Source: Owenia fusiformis (taxonomy: Eukaryota; Annelida; Polychaeta; Sabellida; Oweniidae). From it: a stretch of DNA of 64,000 nt. Position 1 is the first letter of the stretch, and each line of letters begins with the position of its first letter. The notes below the pieces were generated by a model. The model was not told where the DNA came from and did no database searches. It worked only from the letters and a program-made list of their open reading frames with translations. Where the stretch lies: positions 11,827,915 to 11,891,914 of the forward strand of contig CAIIXF020000001.1 of the NCBI GenBank assembly GCA_903813345.2, in the 5' to 3' direction. A program made the position numbers and the translations under genes. Of the stretch, positions 51,601 to 63,019 are shown piece after piece.

Positions 51601-52360
51601 ACAGATCCTTTGTCCAGACTGTCAAGCCATGGGGGCCAGAAGTCAAAGCCAGGACGGAGTGTAGGTCAACATAGAAATCGTGAAATGGAACAAAACCTTG
51701 GAGCAAGCTTGAGGCGAAATAAAGGTAAGAACTTACTTTAGGAGTATTGAAGGAAATGTGTTTCAGGACCAGGGTGTGGTCCTGACCAGTTTCTTTTTTT
51801 GGTCTGGACCAGCTTACTTTTTCGACATGTGTAGGAAGATTACATTGCAACTGTTTTGACTAACATGTCTTAAATCCTTATGTAAAACGTAATCTGAGGC
51901 ATTTATGACCACCAAGTTGTTCTGGATCTCCAGATAGATAGGGCAACCCTAAATGCAGCACAAGATAACAATGGATATTTTGTAAAATTTGTAATTGCCC
52001 TCATATCATTGAACACTTTCAACTCCCTGATAATGAAGCATTTATTATACTGTAATTGTTACAAATGAAATAAAGCGAAAAAACAGTGGGATACATTATA
52101 TTATTTGTTCACTGAAATTATTTTAAGACCAGTGGCATGTCCAGTACTTCGATAAAGGTGGTGCACTTATTTTATTGTTAAATTAAAAAATACGAAGTTG
52201 ACATTTAGATATTCCAATGCCAATCCGTGTTGACACTGAACAATCTGTATTATTAATTTGTAAAAGTTTAACCAGACTGTCTGATTATTTTTCAGAGGCC
52301 AAAAGGGTTGCCCCAATGATGCAGAAAACCCTACAACTGATGAAGAGACTCAAGAGATGA
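42699..52360 (+). CDS. Elongin A (RNA polymerase II elongation factor / elongin BC substrate receptor)
   Basis: Ten exons, all GT-AG: 42699-42758, 44591-44647, 45417-48530, 48844-48946, 49463-49594, 50014-50114, 50825-50932, 51114-51195, 51503-51724 and 52296-52360, giving 1,347 residues in phase throughout. The N-terminal TFIIS/LW-type helical domain spans exons 1-3 (ending AAWKEMVCREE). The C-terminal elongin A domain has the BC-box SLFDACMRVV (1141-1150) that contacts elongin C, then the YIPYDVIKPVL, QLWKLHAERDF and REMYLKLHDERD segments. The family's usual end, with VAPMMQKTLQLMKR, follows. Elongin A stimulates elongation by Pol II and, with elongin BC and a cullin 5/Rbx2 module, helps ubiquitinate stalled Pol II. 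It is nuclear. Vertebrate orthologues are about 770 residues; the extra length is Ser/His/Lys repeat in exon 3. A possible poly(A) signal (AATAAA) is at 53255. Confidence 0.96.
44772..45306. mobile_element. TIR element in elongin A intron 2 (tacagg-tgac family)
   Basis: The left end tacaggttgacccaaaaatg pairs with the right end complement tacagggtgacaaaaatg. The interior includes the dispersed repeat 45069-45272, so this is a composite. No transposase frame. Confidence 0.5.
45069..45272. repeat. Dispersed repeat rich in cacccacttgaaaa, copy 2
   Basis: Direct-orientation relative of 24418-24622, about 85-90% alike by eye over 200 bp. Confidence 0.75.
46403..47235 (+). repeat. 24-bp coding minisatellite in elongin A exon 3
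   Basis: About 34 units of 8 residues, alternating DHKSSSHG and DHKSSSKS with variants (GERKSSSKS, SDSKSSNHG, SDQKSSTKS). Roughly residues 368-646. Stretches such as 46560-46760 are nearly identical at the DNA level, while edges are more diverged, the pattern expected of unequal exchange. Because the unit is a multiple of three, the other frames on both strands also stay open. The product is disordered, basic and rich in potential phosphosites. Confidence 0.92.
47905..48345 (+). repeat. Second Ser/Lys/His repeat in elongin A exon 3
   Basis: Irregular repeats of SSSKHSSSKDSS and SKHTSSSSSK type built on agtagtaaacacagcagc-like units, roughly residues 869-1016. Distinct in DNA from the first array, since serine is coded mostly AGT/AGC here against TCA/TCT/AGT there. 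The two arrays therefore arose separately. Confidence 0.85.
49022..49320. repeat. Minisatellite in elongin A intron 4
   Basis: About ten units of 29-30 bp (core agtgatacattatccaagca then atagttcaaa), some with an added attatc. Reading frames on both strands here are by-products of the array. Confidence 0.85.
50148..50262. repeat. Short dispersed repeat in elongin A intron 6
   Basis: ggtaacatattgttatggtc and the following ccaacttttttgtg match 19728-19762. The next 80 bases are rich in ttggtgttgg-type repeats. The copy begins about 34 bases after the exon 6 donor. Confidence 0.55.
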
Positions 52361-55142
52361 TCTTAACATAGCATCACCATCTCACCATCTACAAATAACT
52401 CAAGAGCCTATCTATATGCCAATCGTGATATTGCCTCTATATTACACAAGCAAATTCAGCCTGCTAGTCTAAATCATGCCAAATCAAGAGGGCTTGGAAT
52501 GTGACTAAAGAGATGATGGCATCTTGTAAAACTTGAAAACCTGCCGTTATGCTATGTTTAGTGATATAATGTTACTCAAGCAAATTCAGCCTGCAAGTGT
52601 TATATATAGCCTAAATCGTACCAAATCAAGAGGGCTTGGATTGTGCAATGAACAGCTATAGATTGCTCATTATCTGGCACAAATTGTCAGAGTAACTTAA
52701 ATAACTAATTATTGGAAGTGGAATTACATGTATTTATTTTATTTTATATGCTAAGCATTACAAGCAGTTGGCCTAAGCCAACAAAATGATTGCCATTTGT
52801 TTGTATATTACAAAGCAGGAAATGCAGTTGGAGCAGAGAACTCTGCCAAAATGATATGCCAATAGAACATACTGGAAGTGACTTGAAATCTCCCTGTATT
52901 ATGTTGTTGGACCAGATTTATTTGTATGATATAATCTAGGTGATCACTCCAGTTAATACCTACCCCTAGTAAACACAAATTATCCAAACATACTCTATTA
53001 ACATTTGTACAGAAAACCCTTTGTAATGGACACCTACTTATAGTGAACACTTCTTTTGTGTCTCCAAAGGCATTCCCAACCTTACACCGTATACTGTACT
53101 TCTACTTCATTTGGCAGCCAAGTTAATTTGGTTGATCTGCCAAATTGTTAAAGTCTGCCAAATTAAGTAGCCACCAAATTCCCTGGTAATTTGGTACCAC
53201 GTTAATAAGTACAATTAGCGCATTCTAATATTGCAAGTCCAACAAATAAAGTTAGACGCCATATGTTCAAAACAGCAAATTCGCCAAAATAAGTGGCGCC
53301 AAATTAAGTAGAAGTACAGTACCATGGTTGAATCAGCATCTAGAATATACAGCTACTTAGAGTAAGGAAACAGACTTAAATGCAACACAAGGCTCACTTC
53401 CAACTACCTGCACAAATGTGGCTTACAAAGACAATATGTTATTTGATAAACTTGCTCAAAATAATTTATAAACAAGACTTGTAATATGGACTGCAAATAT
53501 GTTTGAATAATGAAATAATGATTAATATACTGTGTAGTATCGTTCCCTTCAATTAAGATTATAAAAATTGTATTTGTTAAGACAAATATTTTCCCTATAC
53601 TAGTAAATGTGTATGAATGTATTTTTATGATACAACAGTATTCCAGGATTTTATTTTAGTTCATTTGTATAGTGGTGTGATATTTTTAATTTTAGACACT
53701 TGGATTGGTTGTAAATTCTCATTGTAAAGCAAACAGAAAGATTCAGTAATGTGGTTTTAAATGTGTTGTAAAAAGACCATACTAGGCCTCTCTACAAAAT
53801 GAAATCATCATACCATTGTCATTTATCCTAGAATCAAGGTATTTATTACACCTCTAATGTGAGAAACAAATCCGAAAACAGCTGCTTAAAAAGTCATTTT
53901 GACCAAAGTCAGGAGTCCTGTATAGTATACCCCAACAGACCCATGAAAAGACATTCCCAATGAACTGATGAATTGAATTTATTGTTAAGATTTTTCCAAA
54001 TTATTATTGTGAGACTGAACCAATATAATAACATCATATTTAATTGGAAACACATGATTTACTGTTACTTTGTTGTATATTATTCTCTAGATCACTTATT
54101 GAAATTCCCATTACATACCCTCCACTGGTGGATCCAGAACCTAACAAGGGGGGCCAAATTTAAAATCTAAAAAGTTTTGGGCCATGGAAGCCAAAATTTG
54201 GGCCCAAATTTTGAAAGTTTGAGGTCCATTTTTTGATAATTTAGCCTCAAAAGGCCAAGTAATGCCCATAAAGGCCCACTAATTGAGGCCCTACAAAAAG
54301 AATTCTGGGCCCCATGCCCCCCTGGGTCTGCTAGTGCCCTCCCAATTTTATAAAGTGTGCAATACTCATAATTATGTATAGCTTATTATTATTTATAAAA
54401 AATGTTTTATGTTCACTAGAAATTGGTTGCATGTGTGAATATTATTGTTTGAACATATTTAATGGAAAAAAGAGATCACCAAAAATGTGAATTGTTATTT
54501 TGTTGAATGCAAGCATCATATGCATGCTTTTATGATGGAATTTGAATGTAAATAAATAAATAAATTTTAAATTATGCAGAAATTACAGATTTATGTTCAC
54601 TTTTCCTATCACTCCATGAATCTTATCTTATGAACAGACAAGTTGTTGACATCATGTTGCTTTAAAGTTGAGACTTGTGTATAGTTCTACTGAATCAAAT
54701 AATTAATAAGTCTCTTGTTCAAGGGACAAGAAAGGATAGGTACTAGTTTACACAGAGCCAGATCCAGCCCCCATTGGTAGTAGGCTCAAAGGATAAATGG
54801 GTATATTTATTGAGCCTATACACCACTGAAGAAGACAGTGATCTGGCAGAGGTTCGTGCTAGTTTAGAGGGAAATTATTCTTGCAGCGCTCGGTTGAAAA
54901 GGAAAGTTTGATCAGCATATGATGATTGACCTGTTGGCAACCCTTTGAATTAATTACATGCAATTTTTTACATATTTTCTTTTGTGAATTGGCATTTGTT
55001 ACGAAAGAAAGAAATATGTACTGGAAAGATCTTGCTAATATTTGTACCCAACTATGTTCTATCCCGGGGATGTACATTGGTAGTTTTCGTTCAGTGCAAC
55101 AAATCAATAAAGGACAAATATTCAGTCCGCAAAGAAAACAAC
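52361..55142. other. Elongin A 3' region and intergenic spacer
   Basis: No gene recognised. It contains a small direct repeat (caagcaaattcagcctg with aatcatgccaaatcaagagg, near 52448 and 52574) and the dispersed repeat at 54120-54345. The 5' UTR and promoter of the PPP1R7 gene should lie in the last few hundred bases. Confidence 0.4.
54120..54345. repeat. Dispersed C-run/aggcc repeat, copy 4
   Basis: Starts ctggtggatccagaacctaa, continues through gggccatggaagccaaaatt and ttgaggccctacaaaa and ends in a ccccatgcccccc block. The nearest relative is 38968-39225. Confidence 0.65.
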
Positions 55143-58100
55143 ATGGCGTCCAAAGATTCTCAAAATGTCAATGGTAAGTTTGTTTTTAGATTTTCTGCTA
55201 TATCATGGCAATACCGTGGTACTGAATTAATTATAAGCATTATCCTATCTCATGTCCCATCACAGGTCCTTCAATTTTAGTGAAATTATATTAAATTTTG
55301 GTAGATTTCATGAGAAAATGTATGTATCCTTTACTTCCGGGTGTAATAATTGAATGTGTCAATCAATGTAATTTCATTGGAGGCTGATGGGAAAGAAGTA
55401 GACAATCTAGTCAACACAGTATAAAAGATCTTTTATATTGTGTTTGATACTTCTTTTCCCTCAGCCTATGGTCATATTCATAAACCATGAATCGGAAAAT
55501 GCAACATCGTTGTCAATATCTCCATAAAATTGACAAGCCATGATGCTTCAGTTGGCATTGGGTTTACGAATAAGACCGACCACCGCCCAGTCACTCTCCA
55601 CAGTTCGGTACATTAGGTCGTCGGCTGTTGGTCTTTTACATACAGATGAATAGATGTAAAATTAGAAGAGGGAAATAAAACTAAAAACAAAAGTTCACCA
55701 TCACTGCTACACACCTAGTTACACAGACGTATCATCAGTGTATCATGGTGGAACTACTTCCGGGACTAGGTTTCGGTAAGATTTTTTTATTTCCCGATTT
55801 ACACCTACTTATAAGTCACATTGTGGATAATAATTTGGCTCGAAGTTAAGAAAGATAGTCTAGTTTGAGAATGTGTCGATGGTTTTAGGTTTTATATGTT
55901 AACGAATACACAATTCACGTATTTAGTCCCTCGCTTTTGTTACACTGACGAACGACCAATATCAGTGTAATATTGGCAATATTAATGCCAATCGTCAGTG
56001 TAACAAAAGCGAGGGACTAAATGTGTGAAATGCGTCTTCGTTTACATACCAAACCTAAAACCATTGACACATTCTCAAACTAGACTATCTCCCATAACTT
56101 CGAGCCAAATTATAATCCACATCGTGACTTATAAGTAGATGTAAATCGAGAAATAAAAATATCTTACCAAATTCAAATCCCGGAAGTAGTTCAGCCATGA
56201 TACACTGACGATACGTCTGTGTAACTAGGTGGGTAGCAGTGACCATGTGAGCTAAGATTTTCGACATCTAAAAGGTCACTCGACTTTTTTGTGATTTTGA
56301 ATCACAGAAAGCATTCTGAAGTTTCAAATTGGCGCCATGTTTAATTTTTGTCATCCGCCTAATGTTAGACGGTGAACACCGCCTCTAATGCGTTAGATTG
56401 TCGTATGGACTTGCATTAGATCCAACACGATCCTCAGAGACCCAGAATGAATGCACCTAGCCTAATGTATACCACTTACCTTTTATTGATTCTTTCATCA
56501 TAAGATTCTTTTGTAAGTACGACAATGTGAATTCATTTTTTGGAAGTTTTTTTGCAAAAAAGTCGAGTGACTTTTTAGATGTCGAAAATCTTAACTACAG
56601 TATGTAGGAAACTATACTCTAAAAACCTTCCTGTTCGTCAGTCAAAATATCATTTTTTAGAAAAAGTTTTAATGCCTCAATTGAATCATTTGGTCTACTT
56701 ACTCATATGTACTTCCCTTATTTTTGAAGTCAAATGCTCGTCCATTCCATAGTCAGTAATAGTGATACTCGAAATTGGATCCAAATGCTGTAAGAAACTC
56801 AGTCATTTTCTTCAGAAAATCTTCTCTTGCCCTCTGTCTGAATGACGTCAGAGTTCATAGAAGTTCAAACTCTTGACAAAATTCATGGAATCTCCTCTCA
56901 TTTCAGGGAAACTACTCTGTTCTAAATGACTTGCTTCTTGCCTTTGAAGATTGCTTCAAACATTTTATGATCAATTGATTTAAATGAGGCAAAGAGTTGA
57001 CTTATTACAATAATCATTTTATGATCAATTGATTTAAATGAGGCAAAGAGGTGAATTATTACAATAATCATTTTATGATCAATTGATTTAAATGAGGCAA
57101 AGAGGTGAATTATTGCAATAATCATTTTATGATCAATTGATTTAAATGAGGCAAAGAGGTGAATTATTGCAATAATCATTTTGTGATCAATTGATTTAAA
57201 TGAGGCGAAGAGGTGAATTATTTCAATAATCATTTTGTGATCAATTGATTTAAATGAGGCGAAGAGGTGAATTATTACAATAATCATTTTATGATCAATT
57301 GATTTAAATGAGGCAAAGAGGTTAATTATTACAATAATCATTTTATGATCAATTGATTTAAATGAGGCAAAGAGGTGAATTATTGCAATAATCATTTTAT
57401 GATCAATTGATTTAAATGAGGCGAAGAGGTGACTTATTACAATAATCATTTGATGATCAATTGATTTAAATGAGGCAAAGAGGTGAATTATTACAATAAT
57501 CATTTTATGATCAATTGATTTAAATGAGGCGAAGAGGTGAATTATTACAATAATCATTTTATGATCAATTGATTTAAATGAGGCGAAGAGGTGAATTATT
57601 ACAATAATCATACATAGACCAATAGGCTAATCAATGTAGATATCTTCTATATTTGGATTTCGTACCTGTTGTTATTTGTAGTGGTATCAAGTGATGAGGA
57701 ACCTGATACTGGCCCCTCAGAGAACCAGAAGGCAAAGGAAATAGCTCTGATTGATCCAAATGTCATAGTGAGTATCAGAATTTGTATAATCAAAGGTGCT
57801 GACTTGATTGAACTTGATTGTGATCAATTTCTTGAGAGAATGTATAAATACGACAAACAATTATGACGTGTACGATAGATTGTGTCTCATGCCATCTCTC
57901 TTGAAAATAGTTTGAGTGTGTATTCACAAGAAAATATTTCAACTAGTGATGTTCTTTTTATTATGTAATCTATTTTTATGCGGTATCTAGTGACATGTTG
58001 TCAGTTGATGCAAGTTATGATCATGGTTATCATGCTAATAAGCTCTACCACTATTGATATTCTGAATGAAAACCCTCTTTAGTAAACACATGAAACCAAT

Positions 58101-61100
58101 ATTTGGGTCAAAAGTTGGCCCTTACCTGTCAGTTTCAAATTACCAATCTCCTCAGCAGCAGGTAATAAGTAAATCCTAATTGACCTTTTGCGAACAGAAT
58201 TCAAGTTTTTTGTTTGTGGATACTGTTGTCATGTATTTCGTCTTATTGGTATGACGTCATATAACATGTTATTATGCACCTCATTAAAATACTCAAATCT
58301 GATTGGTTCTTAGTTGCTTGTAATTTGGCAATACTCTGCTCTTTTCTGAAAACTGCCGGATATTTTTTTAATATCTGACCCTTTCGAGAAAAAGGGTCGG
58401 ATATTTTTTTCAATGTTTTTGCAACATTCCCACTTCAGAGTTTTATTTCTTAATAACTGGAGTACTGCTTAAAGCTTACATCTGAAACTGGCGGAAAATA
58501 GAAGAAAAAATGCACTTAATCAAGCACAATTACCCTTATCATTCAAAAGTTACATATAATTCTGCAAGAACGTATCGAATAAATAAAAATTAAATTCCCG
58601 GGGCAAATATTTTCCTCCAGTGTAGCGAATAAACTGGCCGGAAGTCGTCTGAGTTTTGAAAGAAAAAAAAAATAAATGTCAAAATAATGTCAACTAAACG
58701 ACAGTTTAAGCCTGTGCTCCAGTAAGTACTCCACTTAACTTTGATTGGGAGGTGCATAATAAAACAAATACTGGATGATCAGGAGCTGGATATGGCCAGA
58801 ATACCTATCCTCGAAAAAGTATTGGGCTCGGCTACCGCCTCGCCCAATATTTTTTCTCGAATAGGTATTCTGCCATATCCAGCTCCTGATCATCCAGTAT
58901 TTGTTTAATATTAGACATGATGGAATCACGAAATGACGGACACGTGGCAGTTTTGAGCTAAAAATACTATCGTTTCTTTTCTGAAAGCAATGGGTCGGAT
59001 ATTTACCAGGTATGCCGATTTGACTAGATCATGAGTTTATCTTTATATGTGTGAAGTTTCGGTGAAATTCATACAAAACATCGATGCCTATAAGCACCCC
59101 CGTTTTTATCAAAATTGGGGGGTGCTTAACCGCTGTCTAAATCATGTCAGTAGGATCTAAGACTTGGCATGTGCTTAGAATGGATGTTGATTTAGTCAAA
59201 TCGAGCACTTTCGTGAAAAATAAATCAATAAAGCACGAAATATAGAAGATAATCTCTCAAAATCAAACATCTAATGCTGAGTAGCCTAATTGTGACGTCA
59301 CTACAAGATAGAATGCATTCGGTGAACGCAAATCATCAATTGGGTAATCATTATTTCAATGCATGAATATTATCTTATAATCGAAAAAATCTTGCTTGAC
59401 AAGATAGGCCAAGACAAGGGACATAAAATTCTCCCAGTATCATTTTGAAAAAATGTCACTTAATAATTAATCCAATGATGGATTTGCCTCACTAGATCTC
59501 ATTCTGCCTTTAATTTTTAGAATATATTTGTTGAAACTATTCCAGGATATATCAGTACTTTAATTTTGGAAGCTTGATTACCCGGTGGTTTCACCCCAAT
59601 ATACTTCTTAATACCCATGTGCCGCCCCAAAGACCCCCTTTTGAGCATTTTTTCCATGTCAATTTCCTCTCAAGATTGAAGGTTTCCATGTTTTTCCTCT
59701 GAGACTTATAAATGACTAAAAAATCAACTTTTCTAGTGATTTGTTCCAGGCCTCAGCAACAGATTTAACGAATTTAATACAATTTCTAGAGAAAAACTGA
59801 ATTTTGACTTAAAAAGGGTACTTTCTCAGACAATTTCCATGATTGATTCCTCTCAATTTCACCAATTTACATGTTTTATGCTCAAAGCCAAAATTGACCC
59901 TGCTGCACATACCTACCCAAATTATTTGGAGTGAACCCCCCGGGCTTGATTATTTCTCTGGAACCCTGTTCATTCAAAGGTAAAACTACATAGTGTTTGA
60001 AATACATAATTTAAATCTATTATATAAAATATATTTTCCTCAGACATGTACATGTATTTACATTTAGGACTTGGATCTTAACCATACGAGGATAGGAAAG
60101 ATAGAAAAACTTGAGGCACTAACCAAAGTTGAGGTAAGTAAATTCCTATGAGTATTGCATAATGATATAGTATAGATACTAAAAAGAGCTCTTCAATTGT
60201 AGTATTTTAACAGATGTACCCTGATGTCCAATCAACATCATTCGAGTATCTCTGTGTTCCTGACACGTTTGGGCATCCGGTAATGACAATGTCTACCCAA
60301 TGTTTGCACGCGAAATTGACGTAATTCATGACTGAAATCCGGAAGACAAAAATATGTGATATTCTTTCAGAATTGTTTATACATAATAACTATTTACAAA
60401 AATGTTCCTGAGACACAAATCCATTTAGATAAGGTTTGAGTTAAAGTCGAAAAGCCCCAATAAGACAATACAAACCCAGATATAACCTGGAAGACTGCAG
60501 ATTTCATGTAATGATTTACGTTCATGTCAGCAAGTAAAGTACATATAATCCTCATATAAAACACTGGCCTACGTGACATGTAATAACATGTTCAAACTGA
60601 AATATAGAAAATTTTCAACATAGCACTTGCTTCCATTTTCTGTATCCCCCTCTACCCGCTTAATACGGAAATGTATCTTCAAATAAAACCTTAGCCAAGT
60701 AGATTAGAGTCTCTAGAACACTTTTGTAAATAGTTTTCACAAGCAATATTGTTTGTGAATCTCAAATTTTGTCTTCCCGATTTCAGTCATGAATTACATC
60801 ACTTTTGCGTGCAAACTTTGGGTAGACGTTGTTATTCCCGGGCGCCCAAACATGTCAGGAACACATAGATACTTGAATGATCTTGATTGGACATCAGGTT
60901 GCAGACAAATCATAATTTTACTGAGTGGCTTCACGAAATAATAAAAAGGCTAGCTATTTTTCTAAGTGTGACCACTTTCAAACCGCCACTGTGATCAACA
61001 GTTCATATACATGTATATCAATATCTCGATAAGATCATGTAAGTTTTGATCCATTGACTGCTAGCCATATAAGGCAAAACATCACTGACTTTGTTCACTT

Positions 61101-61254
61101 ATATATTGTTATAATTACAGACAATCTGCTTTCGCCAGAACCTCATAAGTAAGCTGGAAGGACTTGACACGCTTGGAGACACACTGCGTGAACTAGATGT
61201 CTATGACAACCAGATTACTCAAATTGAGGGTATCCAGAATCTAGTTAATCTTGT
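55143..61254 (+). CDS. Protein phosphatase 1 regulatory subunit 7 (sds22), first four coding exons
   Basis: Exons 55143-55173, 57682-57767, 60068-60133 and 61121-61254, with GT-AG sites and matching phases, give 106 complete residues plus two bases. The acidic, Ser-rich N-terminus (VVSSDEEPD) is followed by the start of the sds22-type 22-residue LRRs: DLDLNHTRIGKIEKLEALTK, then ICFRQNLISKLEGLD and LRELDVYDNQITQIEGIQNL. These match PPP1R7, whose usual length is about 360 residues, so about a third is present. The protein binds PP1 catalytic subunits through the concave LRR face and acts in PP1 maturation and mitotic regulation. The last donor (cttgt|gtaagt) implies further exons, but none was found before the window ends. 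The introns carry several foldbacks and a minisatellite. Confidence 0.93.
55696..56247. mobile_element. Foldback element, arms of about 255 bp, with ATG-plus-donor segment
   Basis: The left arm (55696-55950) and right arm (55993-56247) are inverted copies with moderate divergence. Each arm, read inward, has cctagttacacagacgtat, gtgtatcATGG, then an open stretch MVELLPGLGFG or MAELLPGFEFG and a GGTAAGAT site. A third arm-like copy is at 38007-38258. It lies in PPP1R7 intron 1. No transposase. Confidence 0.75.
56251..56597. repeat. Second inverted repeat next to the foldback
   Basis: gctaagattttcgacatcta with the following ctcgacttttttg (56251-56293) is complemented at 56555-56597. The spacer of about 260 bp is unique. 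It could be the inner or outer part of a composite element with 55696-56247. Confidence 0.65.
56945..57612. repeat. 54-bp minisatellite in PPP1R7 intron 1
   Basis: About 12.4 units of tcattttatgatcaattgat then ttaaatgaggcaaagaggtg and aattattacaataa. Variants affect a few fixed positions (attac/attgc/atttc, aggca/aggcg). As 54 is divisible by three, the minus strand stays open for 229 codons as an 18-residue repeat. No initiation context or splice evidence supports a protein. Confidence 0.92.
58269..58762. mobile_element. MITE-like element with 14-bp TIRs
   Basis: ttattatgcacctc at 58269-58282 is complemented exactly at 58749-58762. The interior has ggtcggatattttttt repeats. A gggtcggatattt motif also occurs beyond the adjacent hairpin at 58990, suggesting a larger composite that runs to about 59005. 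Confidence 0.5.
58762..58906. repeat. Long near-perfect hairpin, arms of about 65 bp
   Basis: aaacaaatactggatgatca at the left and its complement at 58887-58906 start the stem. It continues through the gagctggatatgg and aatacctatcctcga blocks to ttgggc/gcccaa, with few mismatches and a 14-base loop (tcggctaccgcctc). It lies in PPP1R7 intron 2. Confidence 0.85.
60219..60898. mobile_element. Foldback element in PPP1R7 intron 3, arms of about 133 bp
   Basis: The left arm (60219-60353) starts cctgatgtccaatcaacatc. The right arm (60766-60898) ends with tggacatcagg. Between them both carry gtgttcctgacacgtttggg, tgtctacccaa and catgactgaaatccggaag equivalents, with 10-15% divergence. The central 410 bp is unique and has no transposase frame. 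Confidence 0.7.
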
Positions 61255-61377
61255 GTAAGTACTCTTTTATGTAAATGTTTATCTTGAAGAGGAAAATATT
61301 TTTTCCATCCTTTGTTGCATGGTTGCCAATGTCTTCTACTCAAAACCCACAACAATTTGTCACTAAATTCTGCATAC

Positions 61378-61965
61378 TACAGAGTGAGCCAAAAAAGGTA
61401 ACCCAAACAAATGTTAATTATTCAGTTATCTAGTAGTTTCCAGCGCTTGCATTAGGTTAGAAAATTTGTGAGTCCCAAGGACGCAATTTTTTTAAAAAAG
61501 TGTATCCTTTGAAAAAAAAGTGTGTCCCCTATTACTTGTCATATTTTCAGTTTTTGATTTAAGTATGGACTGAATAAATGCATATTCGTTCAATCGACAA
61601 TGAATACATTTTATTTCATGAATAACCTAATATTTGTTTCTGAATAGGAAAAACTGTGCCGTGTCATGGTTTCAAATCTAAAAATAAACTAAGTCGAAAA
61701 AATTCGAGAGAATCATGATTATTTGTAAATATTCAACATGTTGAGCCTTATTTACGATTCAAATAAAGGTGAGAGATCATAATTATTTGTTTTTGTTAGG
61801 TATCGTTGTAAACACATTGTAGTATTGACCTAAAAACATTTGCGTCCAAAAAACGGAAATATTTTCAATTTTTGCGTTCTCCAAATTATTTTTGAGTCCT
61901 TAACATGTACGGGACGCCGTTAATGCAAGCCCTGAGTTTGGGTTACTTTTTTGGGTCACCCTGTA
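61378..61965. mobile_element. TIR element after PPP1R7 exon 4 (tacagggtgaccc family)
   Basis: The left end tacagagtgagccaaaaaag then gtaacccaaac pairs with a right end whose complement is tacagggtgacccaaaaaag then taacccaaac, a TIR of about 29 bp. A second inverted pair inside (agcgcttgcattaggtt near 61442 and its relative ttaatgcaagccct near 61920) suggests nesting of two elements. Confidence 0.6.
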
Positions 61966-62107
61966 TTTTCACTGGACTCGGTATTCAGTATGAATGTCAC
62001 TATTTGTATATTATTCAAATAGTTATGCAAAGCATGCAATTCCTATATGAAATTAGTTTCTGATTTGCCTGGAGCTATTTGTGTTTGTCATGGAGCTATT
62101 TATGTGC

Positions 62108-62517
62108 CTATGGAGCTATTTGTGTGTCTATGGATGCTATTTTATCTTGTGTTGGTGGATAGTTAACAATTTGAGCTGATTGTTGTGTGTTATCCATCAC
62201 TACGGTAACCTCTTCGTGTGCCAGTTGCTCCTGCAAATTATAAAAGAAAACGATAAGTTCAAAAGTAATTAACAAAATACATAAACAGTCATGTTGTTCA
62301 GAACTGAACAAGTATCAAAATGCATCCACGTCTAGGCACCAACAATAAAAAGAGGTAGTTTTTGGAAAATATCTTTGACTTTGGACTTATTAAAATATCA
62401 TACCTTTGAATACAACCTCCAGATAGCCATAAAACAAATAACTGCAGATGTTACACACAGAGCCCCCTCCACAATTGAGATGAAAACCAGCACTGCGTTA
62501 ATTGCAGCATCTTTCTC
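62108..62517 (-). CDS. Last two exons of a multi-pass membrane protein (MS4A/tetraspan-like, uncertain)
   Basis: Minus-strand exons 62517-62404 (38 codons) and 62230-62108 (40 codons plus stop), both phase 0, have good acceptors (cttattcag, tttgcag) and a gtatga donor. The first encodes one membrane helix, AINAVLVFISIVEGALCVTS followed by AVICFMAIW. The second is a soluble polar tail with NYPPTQ. The helix with a mid-membrane Glu and Cys followed by a short cytosolic tail resembles the fourth helix of MS4A (CD20-like) or related four-helix proteins. Earlier exons must lie at higher coordinates, probably beyond the window. The gene is antisense to PPP1R7 and falls where PPP1R7 introns or exons should continue. 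Confidence 0.6.
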
Positions 62518-63019
62518 CTGAATAAGATGTAGTATATTGAAATATATTCTGTCATAACAGAGATCTAAAAGGACAATTGTTTGGAGTGATCTCAGTTTGC
62601 AGGACCATATGGAAAAGTTTCAAGTTATTCAAAGTCAGATTATTCATTATTCTACTTGGCTTATGTTAAGTGGGTCACAAAGATGTTATGATCAAGCAAG
62701 AACAGGTTATATGGCTATACTGTACAGGGTTCTCACTAGGCTTTTAGAAACTGGCACAGTACCATTCTCTCTTGTGTTCAAACCTGACTGGACCATTCTC
62801 TTAATTTCTCTAGCCCATCCTATGAATTGCACCAGGCTCTGATATTTTTTAATTTTGTACCATTCTTCCTCTTTCACTTCAATTATTAAGCTATATCCCC
62901 TCAAAACATAAGATTAGGTATTCACTACTCCTTATGTCTGAAAAATCAGCAATTTTTAGCTGATTGCTTAATATTTCAAGAGGGAGAGGTAGTTTGGTGA
63001 GTTTTTAGCTCACATGGTG

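Noticed and set aside
56922-57611. 229-codon minus-strand reading frame
   Set aside because: It is the translation of the 54-bp minisatellite. A period divisible by three keeps it open, and there is no start context or splice evidence.
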